In this document: positions 35,264 to 42,553 of the stretch, in pieces
Position numbering within the stretch: the first letter of the stretch is position 1
How the letters are laid out: each line of letters starts with the position of its first letter
Origin: CAIOYC01 sp038327995
GTDB lineage: Bacteria; Pseudomonadota; Alphaproteobacteria; Caulobacterales; Caulobacteraceae
Direction: 5' to 3'
Assembly (NCBI GenBank): GCA_038327995.1
Contig: JBBQLP010000002.1
Location: 43,250-107,249, forward strand
Length of the DNA stretch: 64,000 bases
Notes under the pieces: generated by a model
Told to the model about the DNA's origin: nothing
What the model saw: the letters and a program-made list of their open reading frames with translations, nothing else
Database searches by the model: none
Program-made: the position numbers and the translations under genes

Positions 35264-36817
35264 TCAGGTTTCTCCGCGCGCAGCGCGGGCGATGAAGCGG
35301 TCGGCGGCTCTGAGGCTGAGCGCCATGATAGTAAGGGCGGGGTTCACGCCGAGTGCGGTGGGGAAGACCGAATTGTCCATCACGTAAAGATTGGGCACGT
35401 CGAAGCTGCGGCATTCGGGATCAACCACCGCCTCGCCAGCGCCTGTCCCCATACGGCAGGTGCCGATGATGTGGGCGTTTCGCGGGAAGCTCCAGAGGTC
35501 GCGCGCCCCCGCCCGGCTCCAGATTTCCCGCATGATCTTTTCGGCGTGTGCGGCCATCCGTTTTTCGTTATCGCCATTGGTGAAATGGATGCGCGGCTTG
35601 GGCAGACCCTGTCCGTCCAGTTCCTCCGACAGTTCCATGAAATTGCCCGGCGAGGGCAGACAGTCGCCCAGGATGTTGATCCCGGCGATATGGTTGTAGT
35701 TTTCCATGTGCCGGGTCAGGGTCTCGCCCCACAGGCCCCGGCCCCGCGCGACCTGTGTGGCGTATGTAACGGGCATGACGCCGATGCTTTGCAGGAGATA
35801 GCCCCCCGCGAAGTCCGCATCTTTCGGGCGATGGGTGTCTTCGGAAATCAGCGCGCCGGGGATGCCCTTGTTGGGTCGGACCTCCTCATAGAACACGCCC
35901 CAGACCTGCATCCCGGTGTGAGCCATGAAATTGCGCCCGACCTGTCCTGATGAATTACCAAGTGCGTTCAGGAGCAGCAGGCGTGGGCTCTCGATAGCGC
36001 CAGCGCAGAGGAAGACGGTGCGGCAAGGCTGGCGGTGATCAACGCCGTCCTTGCGATAGACGACCCCGGTGATCCTGCCGTCTGGTCCTGTTTCCAGCTT
36101 GGTGACGTAGGCGTTCTCGCGGATTTCCGCCCCTGCGGCTTCGGCGAGCGGCAGGAAGGTGACGTCGGTGGACGCCTTGGCGCCCGTGGAGCAGCCCGCC
36201 TGGCAGAATCCGCGATTGGTGCAGACGCCCCGGTCGCCATAACCATCGCCGTCGCGCCTGACCGAAAGCGCGGCGTTGGGGGCCAGCGAGGTCTTGATAC
36301 CAAGCGGCTCGCATCCCCTCGCCATCAGTTCAGCGGCTCCGTTCGGCATATGAGCGGGCAGCGGATAGGGTCCGCGCGCCGGACCCCACGGATAGTTCTC
36401 CGGTCCCGCGACCCCAAGGAAGCGCTCAAGTTCATCGTAGTAGGGCTCGATCTCCTCCACCCCGAACGGCCAATCCACGGCCACGCCGAAGTCGCTCTTC
36501 AGCCGGAAATCGTCCGCCTGTGCGCGGGGAGTATAGGCGGTGAAATGCAGGGTCGAGCCACCGACGCCAGTCCCGGAATTGTTGGCCCCGAACGCCAACG
36601 GGTCCCCTCCGGCGGAAAGCCGCTCGTCGTTCCAGAACAGGGGGGTTTGCGCGTCCTCGTCGGTGGCGAAATCTCTGGCTGGGTTCCAGCGGCGCCCGGC
36701 TTCGAGCGCCACCACGCTCATTCCTGCCTGCGCCAGCCGGGTGATGATTGGCGCGCCGCCCGCGCCGGTGCCGATCACCACCGCGTCGACGGTCTCGCTG
36801 TGGTCAAACCGGCGCAT
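35264..36817 (-). CDS. GMC family oxidoreductase (gluconate/sorbitol dehydrogenase-like large subunit)
   Basis: The 517-residue protein has the FAD motif DAVVIGTGAGGAPIITRLAQ, GVGGSTLHFTAYTP, and the C-terminal IIGTCRMGTGAGEAVVDPEC plus FPTALGVNPALTIMAL of GMC enzymes that pair with a small subunit III. Members oxidise sugars, polyols or gluconate and pass electrons to a cytochrome or quinone. No Tat or Sec signal is visible. The start at 36817 has GAGG six bases upstream and overlaps the small-subunit gene by 14 bases. Confidence 0.9.
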   Translation of the reverse strand: MRRFDHSETVDAVVIGTGAGGAPIITRLAQAGMSVVALEAGRRWNPARDFATDEDAQTPLFWNDERLSAGGDPLAFGANNSGTGVGGSTLHFTAYTPRAQADDFRLKSDFGVAVDWPFGVEEIEPYYDELERFLGVAGPENYPWGPARGPYPLPAHMPNGAAELMARGCEPLGIKTSLAPNAALSVRRDGDGYGDRGVCTNRGFCQAGCSTGAKASTDVTFLPLAEAAGAEIRENAYVTKLETGPDGRITGVVYRKDGVDHRQPCRTVFLCAGAIESPRLLLLNALGNSSGQVGRNFMAHTGMQVWGVFYEEVRPNKGIPGALISEDTHRPKDADFAGGYLLQSIGVMPVTYATQVARGRGLWGETLTRHMENYNHIAGINILGDCLPSPGNFMELSEELDGQGLPKPRIHFTNGDNEKRMAAHAEKIMREIWSRAGARDLWSFPRNAHIIGTCRMGTGAGEAVVDPECRSFDVPNLYVMDNSVFPTALGVNPALTIMALSLRAADRFIARAARGET

Positions 36818-37418
36818 CGTATGCCTCGTTTTCAACCGGATCGCGGCGGTTCAGACCCAGAGCGTGGAACCCCTGTGCGTCGGCCATGCCGATGTAGCCG
36901 ATCCGCTCTTGGGCGTAGGGATGGCTGTAGTAAAGCTCGCAGACCTGGGCGAGCAGGTCCTCGAAGAACCGTTTGGCATCCAGAGTCTTCCAGACCTCGC
37001 CGGGAGGGGAACCCTGCTGGACGGCGCACAACACCTGATCCTGCTCGGTGGGAGAAAGATCGCAGAACCCATTGTGCAGCAAGGCTCGCGCAGTCTGGTC
37101 TATGCCCATGATCCCCTGTGCAATGGCAATTCTGTCAGGCGGCAGGGCGTCGTAGCGCCAGCCGTCGCCGACGCCGCCAGCCAGTCGCTCATCGAGCCGG
37201 GCGGCCAGCGCGACCTGGCGGTCAGGGTGAGGCTGGGGGACCAGCCGCTCGCAAACCGCGGTGAGGACAGCGAAATCTTCCGGGCCAAAGCACTTGGGTT
37301 CAGCAGGCGGCGACCAGGCCAGGCGCGTCTTCAGCGCCGCGCGGGTCGCCTCGGTGACATGATCTGTGTTCAGCACCGCCGCAATGGCGCCGGGCTTAAG
37401 CGATTGGGAGTTCATCAT
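36804..37418 (-). CDS. Gluconate 2-dehydrogenase subunit 3 family protein
   Basis: The 204-residue protein contains CFGPEDFAVLTAVCERLVPQ and GFCDLSPTEQDQVL, then FFEDLLAQVCELYYSHPYAQ and RIGYIGMADAQGF, as in the subunit III family that partners GMC flavoproteins. Family members usually carry a Tat signal, which is absent here, so the complex may be cytoplasmic or the true export route differs. Its ATGA overlap with the SDR stop fixes the start (two ATGs in tandem). Confidence 0.85.
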   Translation of the reverse strand: MMNSQSLKPGAIAAVLNTDHVTEATRAALKTRLAWSPPAEPKCFGPEDFAVLTAVCERLVPQPHPDRQVALAARLDERLAGGVGDGWRYDALPPDRIAIAQGIMGIDQTARALLHNGFCDLSPTEQDQVLCAVQQGSPPGEVWKTLDAKRFFEDLLAQVCELYYSHPYAQERIGYIGMADAQGFHALGLNRRDPVENEAYDAPV

Positions 37419-38281
37419 TTGCTGCTCGACAGGCGGCCGCCTGTGACCTCGATCAGCGCCCCAGTCATGAAGCTGCCGTCGGACGAGGCGAGCAGCACAT
37501 AGGCGGGGGCCAGTTCCTCCGGCTGTCCCGGGCGGCCCAGCGCCACCTCGTGGCCGAAGTTCTCGACCTCTTCGATGGGCATGGTGGCGGGGATGTTGGG
37601 GGTCCAGACCGGGCCGGGCACGACGCAATTCACCCGTATGCCGCGCTCGCCAAGATTCAGCGCAAGCGACTTGGTGAAGGCGTGGATAGCGCCCTTGCTG
37701 GAGGAATAGTCGATCAGGAGCGGGATGCCGGTCAACCCGACGATGGAGCCGGTATTGATGATCGCCGCGCCCTCCTTCAGGTGCGGGAGGGCGGCCTGAG
37801 CCATGAAGAAATAGCCGAAGATGTTGGTCTCGAAGGTGCGCCTGAGCTGTTCTTCGGTAATGTCCTCGAACTTCTTCTGCGCCATCTGGAAAGCGCCGTT
37901 GTTGACCAGGATGTCGAGCTTTCCATAAGCGTCGATGGTGGCCTTCACCGCGTCACGGCAGGCCTGCGACTGGCGCACGTCAGCCTTGATGACCTTGCAG
38001 CGGCGGCCGGCCTGCTCGATCAGGTGGCGCGTCTCCGCAGCATCGTCATCGTGTTCGTTGTACAGAATAGCCACATCCGCGCCCTCGAGCGCAAAACATA
38101 ACGCGACAGCGCGGCCGATGCCGGAGTCAGCCCCGGTGATCAGGGCGATCTTTCCGTTCAGCTTTCCCGCCGGTTTGTATTCCGAGAAACTGGTGTCGGG
38201 CTCCGGCTTCAGATCCTTTTGGCTGGCGGGATAGGGCAGCTTCTGGCCCTTGAATTCAGCGGCCTTGGGATAGGTCTTCAT
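37415..38281 (-). CDS. SDR family oxidoreductase (YghA/GSP39-like)
   Basis: The 288-residue protein has a 45-residue leader with FKGQKLPYPASQKDLKPEPD, then the Rossmann motif IALITGADSGIGRAVAL (TGxxxGIG), LVNNGAFQM and the catalytic YSSSKGAIHAF (YxxxK). This long-leader SDR subgroup includes YghA of E. coli and general stress proteins of Bacillus. Its substrate is not established. It is the first gene of the nine-gene operon and is preceded by an EcfG-like promoter 60-85 bases upstream, which agrees with a stress role. Confidence 0.9.
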   Translation of the reverse strand: MKTYPKAAEFKGQKLPYPASQKDLKPEPDTSFSEYKPAGKLNGKIALITGADSGIGRAVALCFALEGADVAILYNEHDDDAAETRHLIEQAGRRCKVIKADVRQSQACRDAVKATIDAYGKLDILVNNGAFQMAQKKFEDITEEQLRRTFETNIFGYFFMAQAALPHLKEGAAIINTGSIVGLTGIPLLIDYSSSKGAIHAFTKSLALNLGERGIRVNCVVPGPVWTPNIPATMPIEEVENFGHEVALGRPGQPEELAPAYVLLASSDGSFMTGALIEVTGGRLSSSK

Positions 38282-38339
38282 CGGATTGCTCGCAGGCTGA
38301 CGGACGCGGCCATGCAATGTGCGTGACCGATCAGTACTC

Positions 38340-38364
38340 AACAGAGGTCGGGAAGTGAGGTTCC
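38340..38364 (-). promoter_or_regulatory. EcfG-type (general stress sigma) promoter candidate
   Basis: On the minus strand GGAAC (38364-38360) and GTT (38342-38340) are separated by 17 bases, matching the alphaproteobacterial EcfG/SigT pattern GGAAC-N16-CGTT except that T replaces the C before GTT. The transcription start would fall some 50 bases before the SDR start codon at 38281. Confidence 0.55.
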
Positions 38365-38434
38365 CTGGTGACGACGGCGTCGGAACCGGGTGATAGGCGC
38401 GGCGCGGGACTAACCGCACCGCCTCCCATTTTAG

Positions 38435-38971
38435 TCAGCCTAGAGCCTTGCGTTCTTCCGCTTCGGTCAGGGATGCGCCCAGAATCCAGATCGACACGAA
38501 CAACAGCGCCACGTCCTTCAACAAGAACTGGCCCGGCATGGGGGATAGGGCGAACACACTACCGCCTCCCGCCTGCACCACACCCGGTGTGGTGAACATG
38601 AAACTGAGGGTGACGAGGAAACACAGCGCCCCCAAGGCGCCTCCGAGCACCGCCAGGCGAGGGGCGAACGGTCGGGCCGCGAGCAGGATTGCCGTCAGTA
38701 TCTCGTAGAACCCAAGCATCTTGGCGGTCCCGGCTATGCCAAGTATCCCGTGCCACCACATGACCAGCGGGCTGTTCATCAACAAGGGCGCGATGCCAGA
38801 GACTTCAAAGTCGGTGAACTTCAGGCAACCGAACCAGAGAAAGATCAACGCGAGGGCGTAGTTCGCACCCCAGCGGCCTACCTCCGTGATGAAGCCCCGG
38901 TTCAGGCCGGGACGGACGGTCGCTATGCCGCTCGGCGTATCGGTGGTGTAGTTGGTGCTCTCAATGGTCAT
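38435..38971 (-). CDS. DUF417 (YkgB-like) membrane protein
   Basis: The 178-residue protein has four hydrophobic segments (near residues 38, 72, 105 and 155) and the sequence ALALIFLWFGCLKFTDFE, the DUF417 signature. E. coli YkgB and RclC belong here; RclC is tied to reactive-chlorine resistance. It lies ten bases after the fasciclin gene and is probably co-transcribed with it. An AraC-type regulator is divergent, an arrangement that resembles rclR-rclABC and suggests oxidative or chlorine stress control (inference). Confidence 0.88.
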   Translation of the reverse strand: MTIESTNYTTDTPSGIATVRPGLNRGFITEVGRWGANYALALIFLWFGCLKFTDFEVSGIAPLLMNSPLVMWWHGILGIAGTAKMLGFYEILTAILLAARPFAPRLAVLGGALGALCFLVTLSFMFTTPGVVQAGGGSVFALSPMPGQFLLKDVALLFVSIWILGASLTEAEERKALG

Positions 38972-38981
38972 GGCGTTTCCC

Positions 38982-39509
38982 TCAATAGTGTGGCTGAAGC
39001 GGCATGGCGGGGATCAGCACGGCGTCGATGACATAGACGAGGCCGTTGTCGACCTTCATCGGACCTCTGATGACGTGCGCTCCGTTGACGGTGATCCCGC
39101 CGCCCTCGCGCTTAAACACGAGCGGCATGGTGTTGGCCGCCATCACCACCACCGCGTCAGACTGGTCCAGCGCCTTTTCAAGCGCCGCCTGATCGACGAA
39201 GCCGGTCACGACGTGATTGGCCAGCGTCACCTTGAGCATCGTCTTCATCTCGGGCTGCATCAGTTTATTGAGCTTGGTCTGAGGCGCCTTGGCGAAGGCG
39301 TCGTCATTGGGCGCGAATACGGTGAAAGGTCCCGGACCTTGCAATAACCCGCTGGTTCCGGCGGCCTCGTTCGCGGCCAGAAGCTTGGTGAAGTGTCCGT
39401 CTGCCTTGGCGGCCTCGACGATATTCGCCGCGCTGGCCCCCGAAGCGAAAGCGCTGACGCTCAACGCCAGGACCGCCGATAGCAATAGGGCTCTGTTTGA
39501 TTCCGGCAT
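38982..39509 (-). CDS. Fasciclin (FAS1) domain protein, exported
   Basis: The 175-residue protein has a signal peptide (RALLLSAVLALSVSAFASGASA) followed by one FAS1 domain: GPFTVFAPNDDAFAK (H1 box) and late NGLVYVIDAVLIP (H2 box). The start at 39509 is chosen for GGGAG eight bases upstream. FAS1 proteins serve in surface adhesion or stress. It is the first gene of a two-gene unit with DUF417. Confidence 0.92.
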   Translation of the reverse strand: MPESNRALLLSAVLALSVSAFASGASAANIVEAAKADGHFTKLLAANEAAGTSGLLQGPGPFTVFAPNDDAFAKAPQTKLNKLMQPEMKTMLKVTLANHVVTGFVDQAALEKALDQSDAVVVMAANTMPLVFKREGGGITVNGAHVIRGPMKVDNGLVYVIDAVLIPAMPLQPHY

Positions 39510-39665
39510 ATTTGATATCTCCCGATTTAGCTTTTGGACTGGCAGGCAAACGGCTGGGCAGTCGCTGCGTTTCTCCAGCATTTTGCTTTGTGAGACTTTT
39601 TGGTTTTCTGGCCGTTAGTCTCGTGACGCCCCGATGCGTCTCGAAGACAGGACTACCGAACTCCG

Positions 39666-40559
39666 ATGGCTGGCTTGGCGCTCTCTGACCCAATCGCTTC
39701 GCGACAATGGCACGCCTCGTTCCCCGCGCCCGTTACAGCAATGAAAGTTGACGTCAGCGGCGTCAGCCTAGTGCGGTTCAGGGGTACGGGTGCGCAGATG
39801 GAACAGCCCGCACTGACTGAGCACGTCCTTTGTCTTCACTTGGGCGGCGATAAGCGGGTCAGACGACTGCAAGGCGAGCGGATCGACGATTTCGACGTAG
39901 CTGACCATGCGCTGACCATCATGCCCGCCGGTCAGGCAAATAGTTGGGTGACGCAAGGCCCGGTCGACTACGTCCACCTTACCCTTGAGCCAGCTTTGCT
40001 GGACCAGTTGGCGCTGGAGGAGTTCGCCCACCCGCCCGGCGCGTGGGAACTGCATGCCGCCGTGGGCCTACGCGACGCGGAAATAGCTTGGATGCTGCTA
40101 GAATTGCTGCGCCTCGGTGAGCGCCGTCATTCTGGCGGGCGTCTCTATCCGGAAAGTCTTGTCACGGTCATCGCCGCAACGCTGGTAGGTCGCCACATCG
40201 GCGTGAAGTCGGCTATCGAACCCTTGTCTCGTGCGCGAGGAGGCCTTGCCGAGTGGCGGCGGCGGCGGGTGGTTGATTTCATGACCGCCAACCTCGCGGC
40301 GGATCTCAGTCTTGCGGCGCTGGTCGAGGTGTCAGGGTTGAGCCGCGCGCAATTCTTCCGCGCCTTCTATCAATCGACCGGGTTCAGCCCCCACAAATAT
40401 CTGTCGATGTTGCGGATGGAGCAGGCTGGCGCTCTCATACGCGACACACGTCTTAGCTTGTCCGATATTACAGCGGCGGTGGGATTGAAGAACGGCCCGC
40501 GGTTCGCCATTGCGTTCCGGCGCCGGTTTGGCATAGCGCCGCAAAATTACAGCCGGTGA
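39666..40559 (+). CDS. AraC family transcriptional regulator
   Basis: The 297-residue protein has a variable N-terminal sensor and a C-terminal double helix-turn-helix: DLSLAALVEVSGLSRAQFFR, FQSTGFSPHKYL-like YQSTGFSPHKYLSMLR and SLSDITAAVGLKNGPRFAIA, ending FGIAPQNY. It is divergent from the fasciclin-DUF417 pair and could control it. No clear ribosome binding site precedes 39666, and a later start at 39738 is possible. Confidence 0.88.
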   Translation: MAGLALSDPIASRQWHASFPAPVTAMKVDVSGVSLVRFRGTGAQMEQPALTEHVLCLHLGGDKRVRRLQGERIDDFDVADHALTIMPAGQANSWVTQGPVDYVHLTLEPALLDQLALEEFAHPPGAWELHAAVGLRDAEIAWMLLELLRLGERRHSGGRLYPESLVTVIAATLVGRHIGVKSAIEPLSRARGGLAEWRRRRVVDFMTANLAADLSLAALVEVSGLSRAQFFRAFYQSTGFSPHKYLSMLRMEQAGALIRDTRLSLSDITAAVGLKNGPRFAIAFRRRFGIAPQNYSR

Positions 40560-40721
40560 ATACTTGCGTCGCCGCTGGTCGTCACAGAAGCTAGTCACGG
40601 TCATTGTCCTTGAAAGGTCCGCCGTCATGCTGACGGCCTGAAATAACGGTTGACTGACACTACGGCGCCCGGCGTTCTCTTGGGCGTCGCAAAAAAAACT
40701 AGCACGCCGAGGAAACACCCC

Positions 40722-41960
40722 ATGGCCGAAGCCTACATCATCGACGCCTGCCGCACCCCGCGCGGCATCGGCAAGGTCGGCAAGGGCGCTCTCGCCGACA
40801 TCCACCCGCAGCAACTGGCCGCCAGCGTGCTCAAGGCCATCGCCGAGCGCAACAACCTCAACACTGCCGAGGTGGACGACATCATCTGGGGCACCTCCTC
40901 CCAGCGCGGCAAGCAGGGCGGCGACCTCGGGCGCATGGCCGCGCTCGACGCTGGTTACGACGTGAAGGCCAGCGCCACGACGCTCGACCGCTTCTGCGGC
41001 TCGGGCATCACTTCGGTGAACCTTGCGGCCGCCTCTATCATGTCAGGGATGGAGGATTTGGTGATCGCGGGCGGGACGGAGATGATGAGCTACACCTCAT
41101 CGACCGCCGATCCTAAGAACCCGCCCTTTATGGATAGCGGCAACCTGCGGCTTCGCGCCAAGCACCCGCAATCGCACCAGGGCGTGTGCGCCGACGCCAT
41201 CGCCACCCTGGAAGGCATCACCCGCGAGGACGTGGACGCGCTCGCTTTGGTCAGCCAGCAGCGCGCCGATGTGGCAATCCGCGAGGGCCGTTTCGACAAA
41301 AGCCTAGTCCCGGTCTATCGCGAGGACGGAACCCTGGCCCTCGACAAGGAAGAGTTCCCCCGCCCGCAAACCACGGCGGAGGGCCTTGCGGCGCTGAAAC
41401 CAGCGTTCGCCGCCATGGCCGATTTTCCGCTGGACGAGAAGGGCACGACTTATGGTGGACTGATCCGTGAGGTGCACCCGGACCTGAAGATCGAACACAT
41501 CCACCACGCGGGCAATTCCTCCGGCGTCGTGGACGGGGCGGCGGCGGTGCTGCTGGCGTCGAAAGAATATGCGGAGAAGCATGGCATGAAGCCCCGCGCG
41601 CGCATCGTCGCCATGGCCAACATGGGCGACAGCCCCACTCTGATGCTCAACGCCCCGGTCCCCGCCGCCAAGAAGGCGCTCGCCAAGGCGGGCCTCACGG
41701 TGGACGACATCGACCTTTGGGAGATCAACGAAGCCTTCGCCGTCGTGGCCGAGAAGTTCATCCGCGACCTGAAGCTCGACCGCGCCAAGGTCAACGTCAA
41801 CGGCGGCGCCATGGCGCTCGGCCACCCCATCGGCGCCACCGGCTCGATCCTGATCGGCACCCTCCTGGACGAACTGGAACGGCGGGACCTCAAGCGCGGC
41901 CTCGTCACCATGTGCGCCGCCGGCGGCATGGCCCCCGCCATCATCATCGAGCGGATGTAG
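40722..41960 (+). CDS. Acetyl-CoA C-acetyltransferase (thiolase)
   Basis: The 412-residue protein MAEAYIIDACRTPRGIGK has the nucleophilic cysteine in LDRFCGSGITSVNLAA, then WEINEAFAVVAEKF, NVNGGAMALGHPIGATGS and the C-terminal catalytic cysteine in MCAAGGMAPAIIIERM. It would cleave or form beta-ketoacyl-CoA in fatty-acid or acetoacetyl-CoA metabolism. The start at 40722 has GAGGA upstream. No beta-oxidation partners are adjacent. Confidence 0.92.
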   Translation: MAEAYIIDACRTPRGIGKVGKGALADIHPQQLAASVLKAIAERNNLNTAEVDDIIWGTSSQRGKQGGDLGRMAALDAGYDVKASATTLDRFCGSGITSVNLAAASIMSGMEDLVIAGGTEMMSYTSSTADPKNPPFMDSGNLRLRAKHPQSHQGVCADAIATLEGITREDVDALALVSQQRADVAIREGRFDKSLVPVYREDGTLALDKEEFPRPQTTAEGLAALKPAFAAMADFPLDEKGTTYGGLIREVHPDLKIEHIHHAGNSSGVVDGAAAVLLASKEYAEKHGMKPRARIVAMANMGDSPTLMLNAPVPAAKKALAKAGLTVDDIDLWEINEAFAVVAEKFIRDLKLDRAKVNVNGGAMALGHPIGATGSILIGTLLDELERRDLKRGLVTMCAAGGMAPAIIIERM

Positions 41961-42553
41961 TCGCCCACCCGGACGCGTCAGGCGAGCGAAGAGGAGTTGT
42001 CAGTTCAGGCGCAACTTGTCTCCGGTCGGTCGCAGGGGCCCCCACCGCTGTTCAGGCCATGAGGGACTGCCACCCGGTCAGGGCGGCTGAGCGTCTCCTT
42101 TGTAGATGTCCCAGCAGGCGAGGTGACGTTGCTGATTAAGATGATTGCAGAAGGCGGCGTGGACCGCAGCAAACTTTTGGAGTGTTTTCACACTCCGAAA
42201 TCGCAGCATCGCCCGCTCTAGTCATCGAAAAGGCTGGGTGCGTTCTCACATCGGTTGTTGGCCCAGCGGCCGATTTCCGGTTTTCGGGTGTTGCTGACAC
42301 GTAACACGCCCGCACGCCATCCCAGACGGACACTGTGCCCACTGCGCTACTAGATCAGGCTCCGTGGTCATAGCTCATCTACCGACGGCAAAAGCGTAAA
42401 GTCGCCCGGCGTGCGGCGACGGTGCGAGGTCTACAATCGTCACAGCCATCTCGCCAACCCCAACTCAAAGGCGATAGTCTACGGGCGATCAATATGTACC
42501 AACCCTGTGCAGTGTGCGGACTTCGCTGGGCTACTGCGCTGACACCGTGGCTC
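41961..42553. other. Gene-poor intergenic stretch
   Basis: No coding gene is supported over about 590 bases. The base composition is more even than in the flanks and short frames on both strands show no family resemblance. At 42175-42200 an inverted repeat (TTTTGGAGTG, loop TTTTCA, CACTCCGAAA) can form a 10-pair hairpin with one G-U pair. The stretch may be decayed DNA between thiolase and the molybdenum-enzyme operon. Confidence 0.5.

Noticed and set aside
42300..42400. tRNA-like text (CATAGCTCATC and GCCCACTGCGCTAC)
   Set aside because: The pieces do not fold into a complete cloverleaf.
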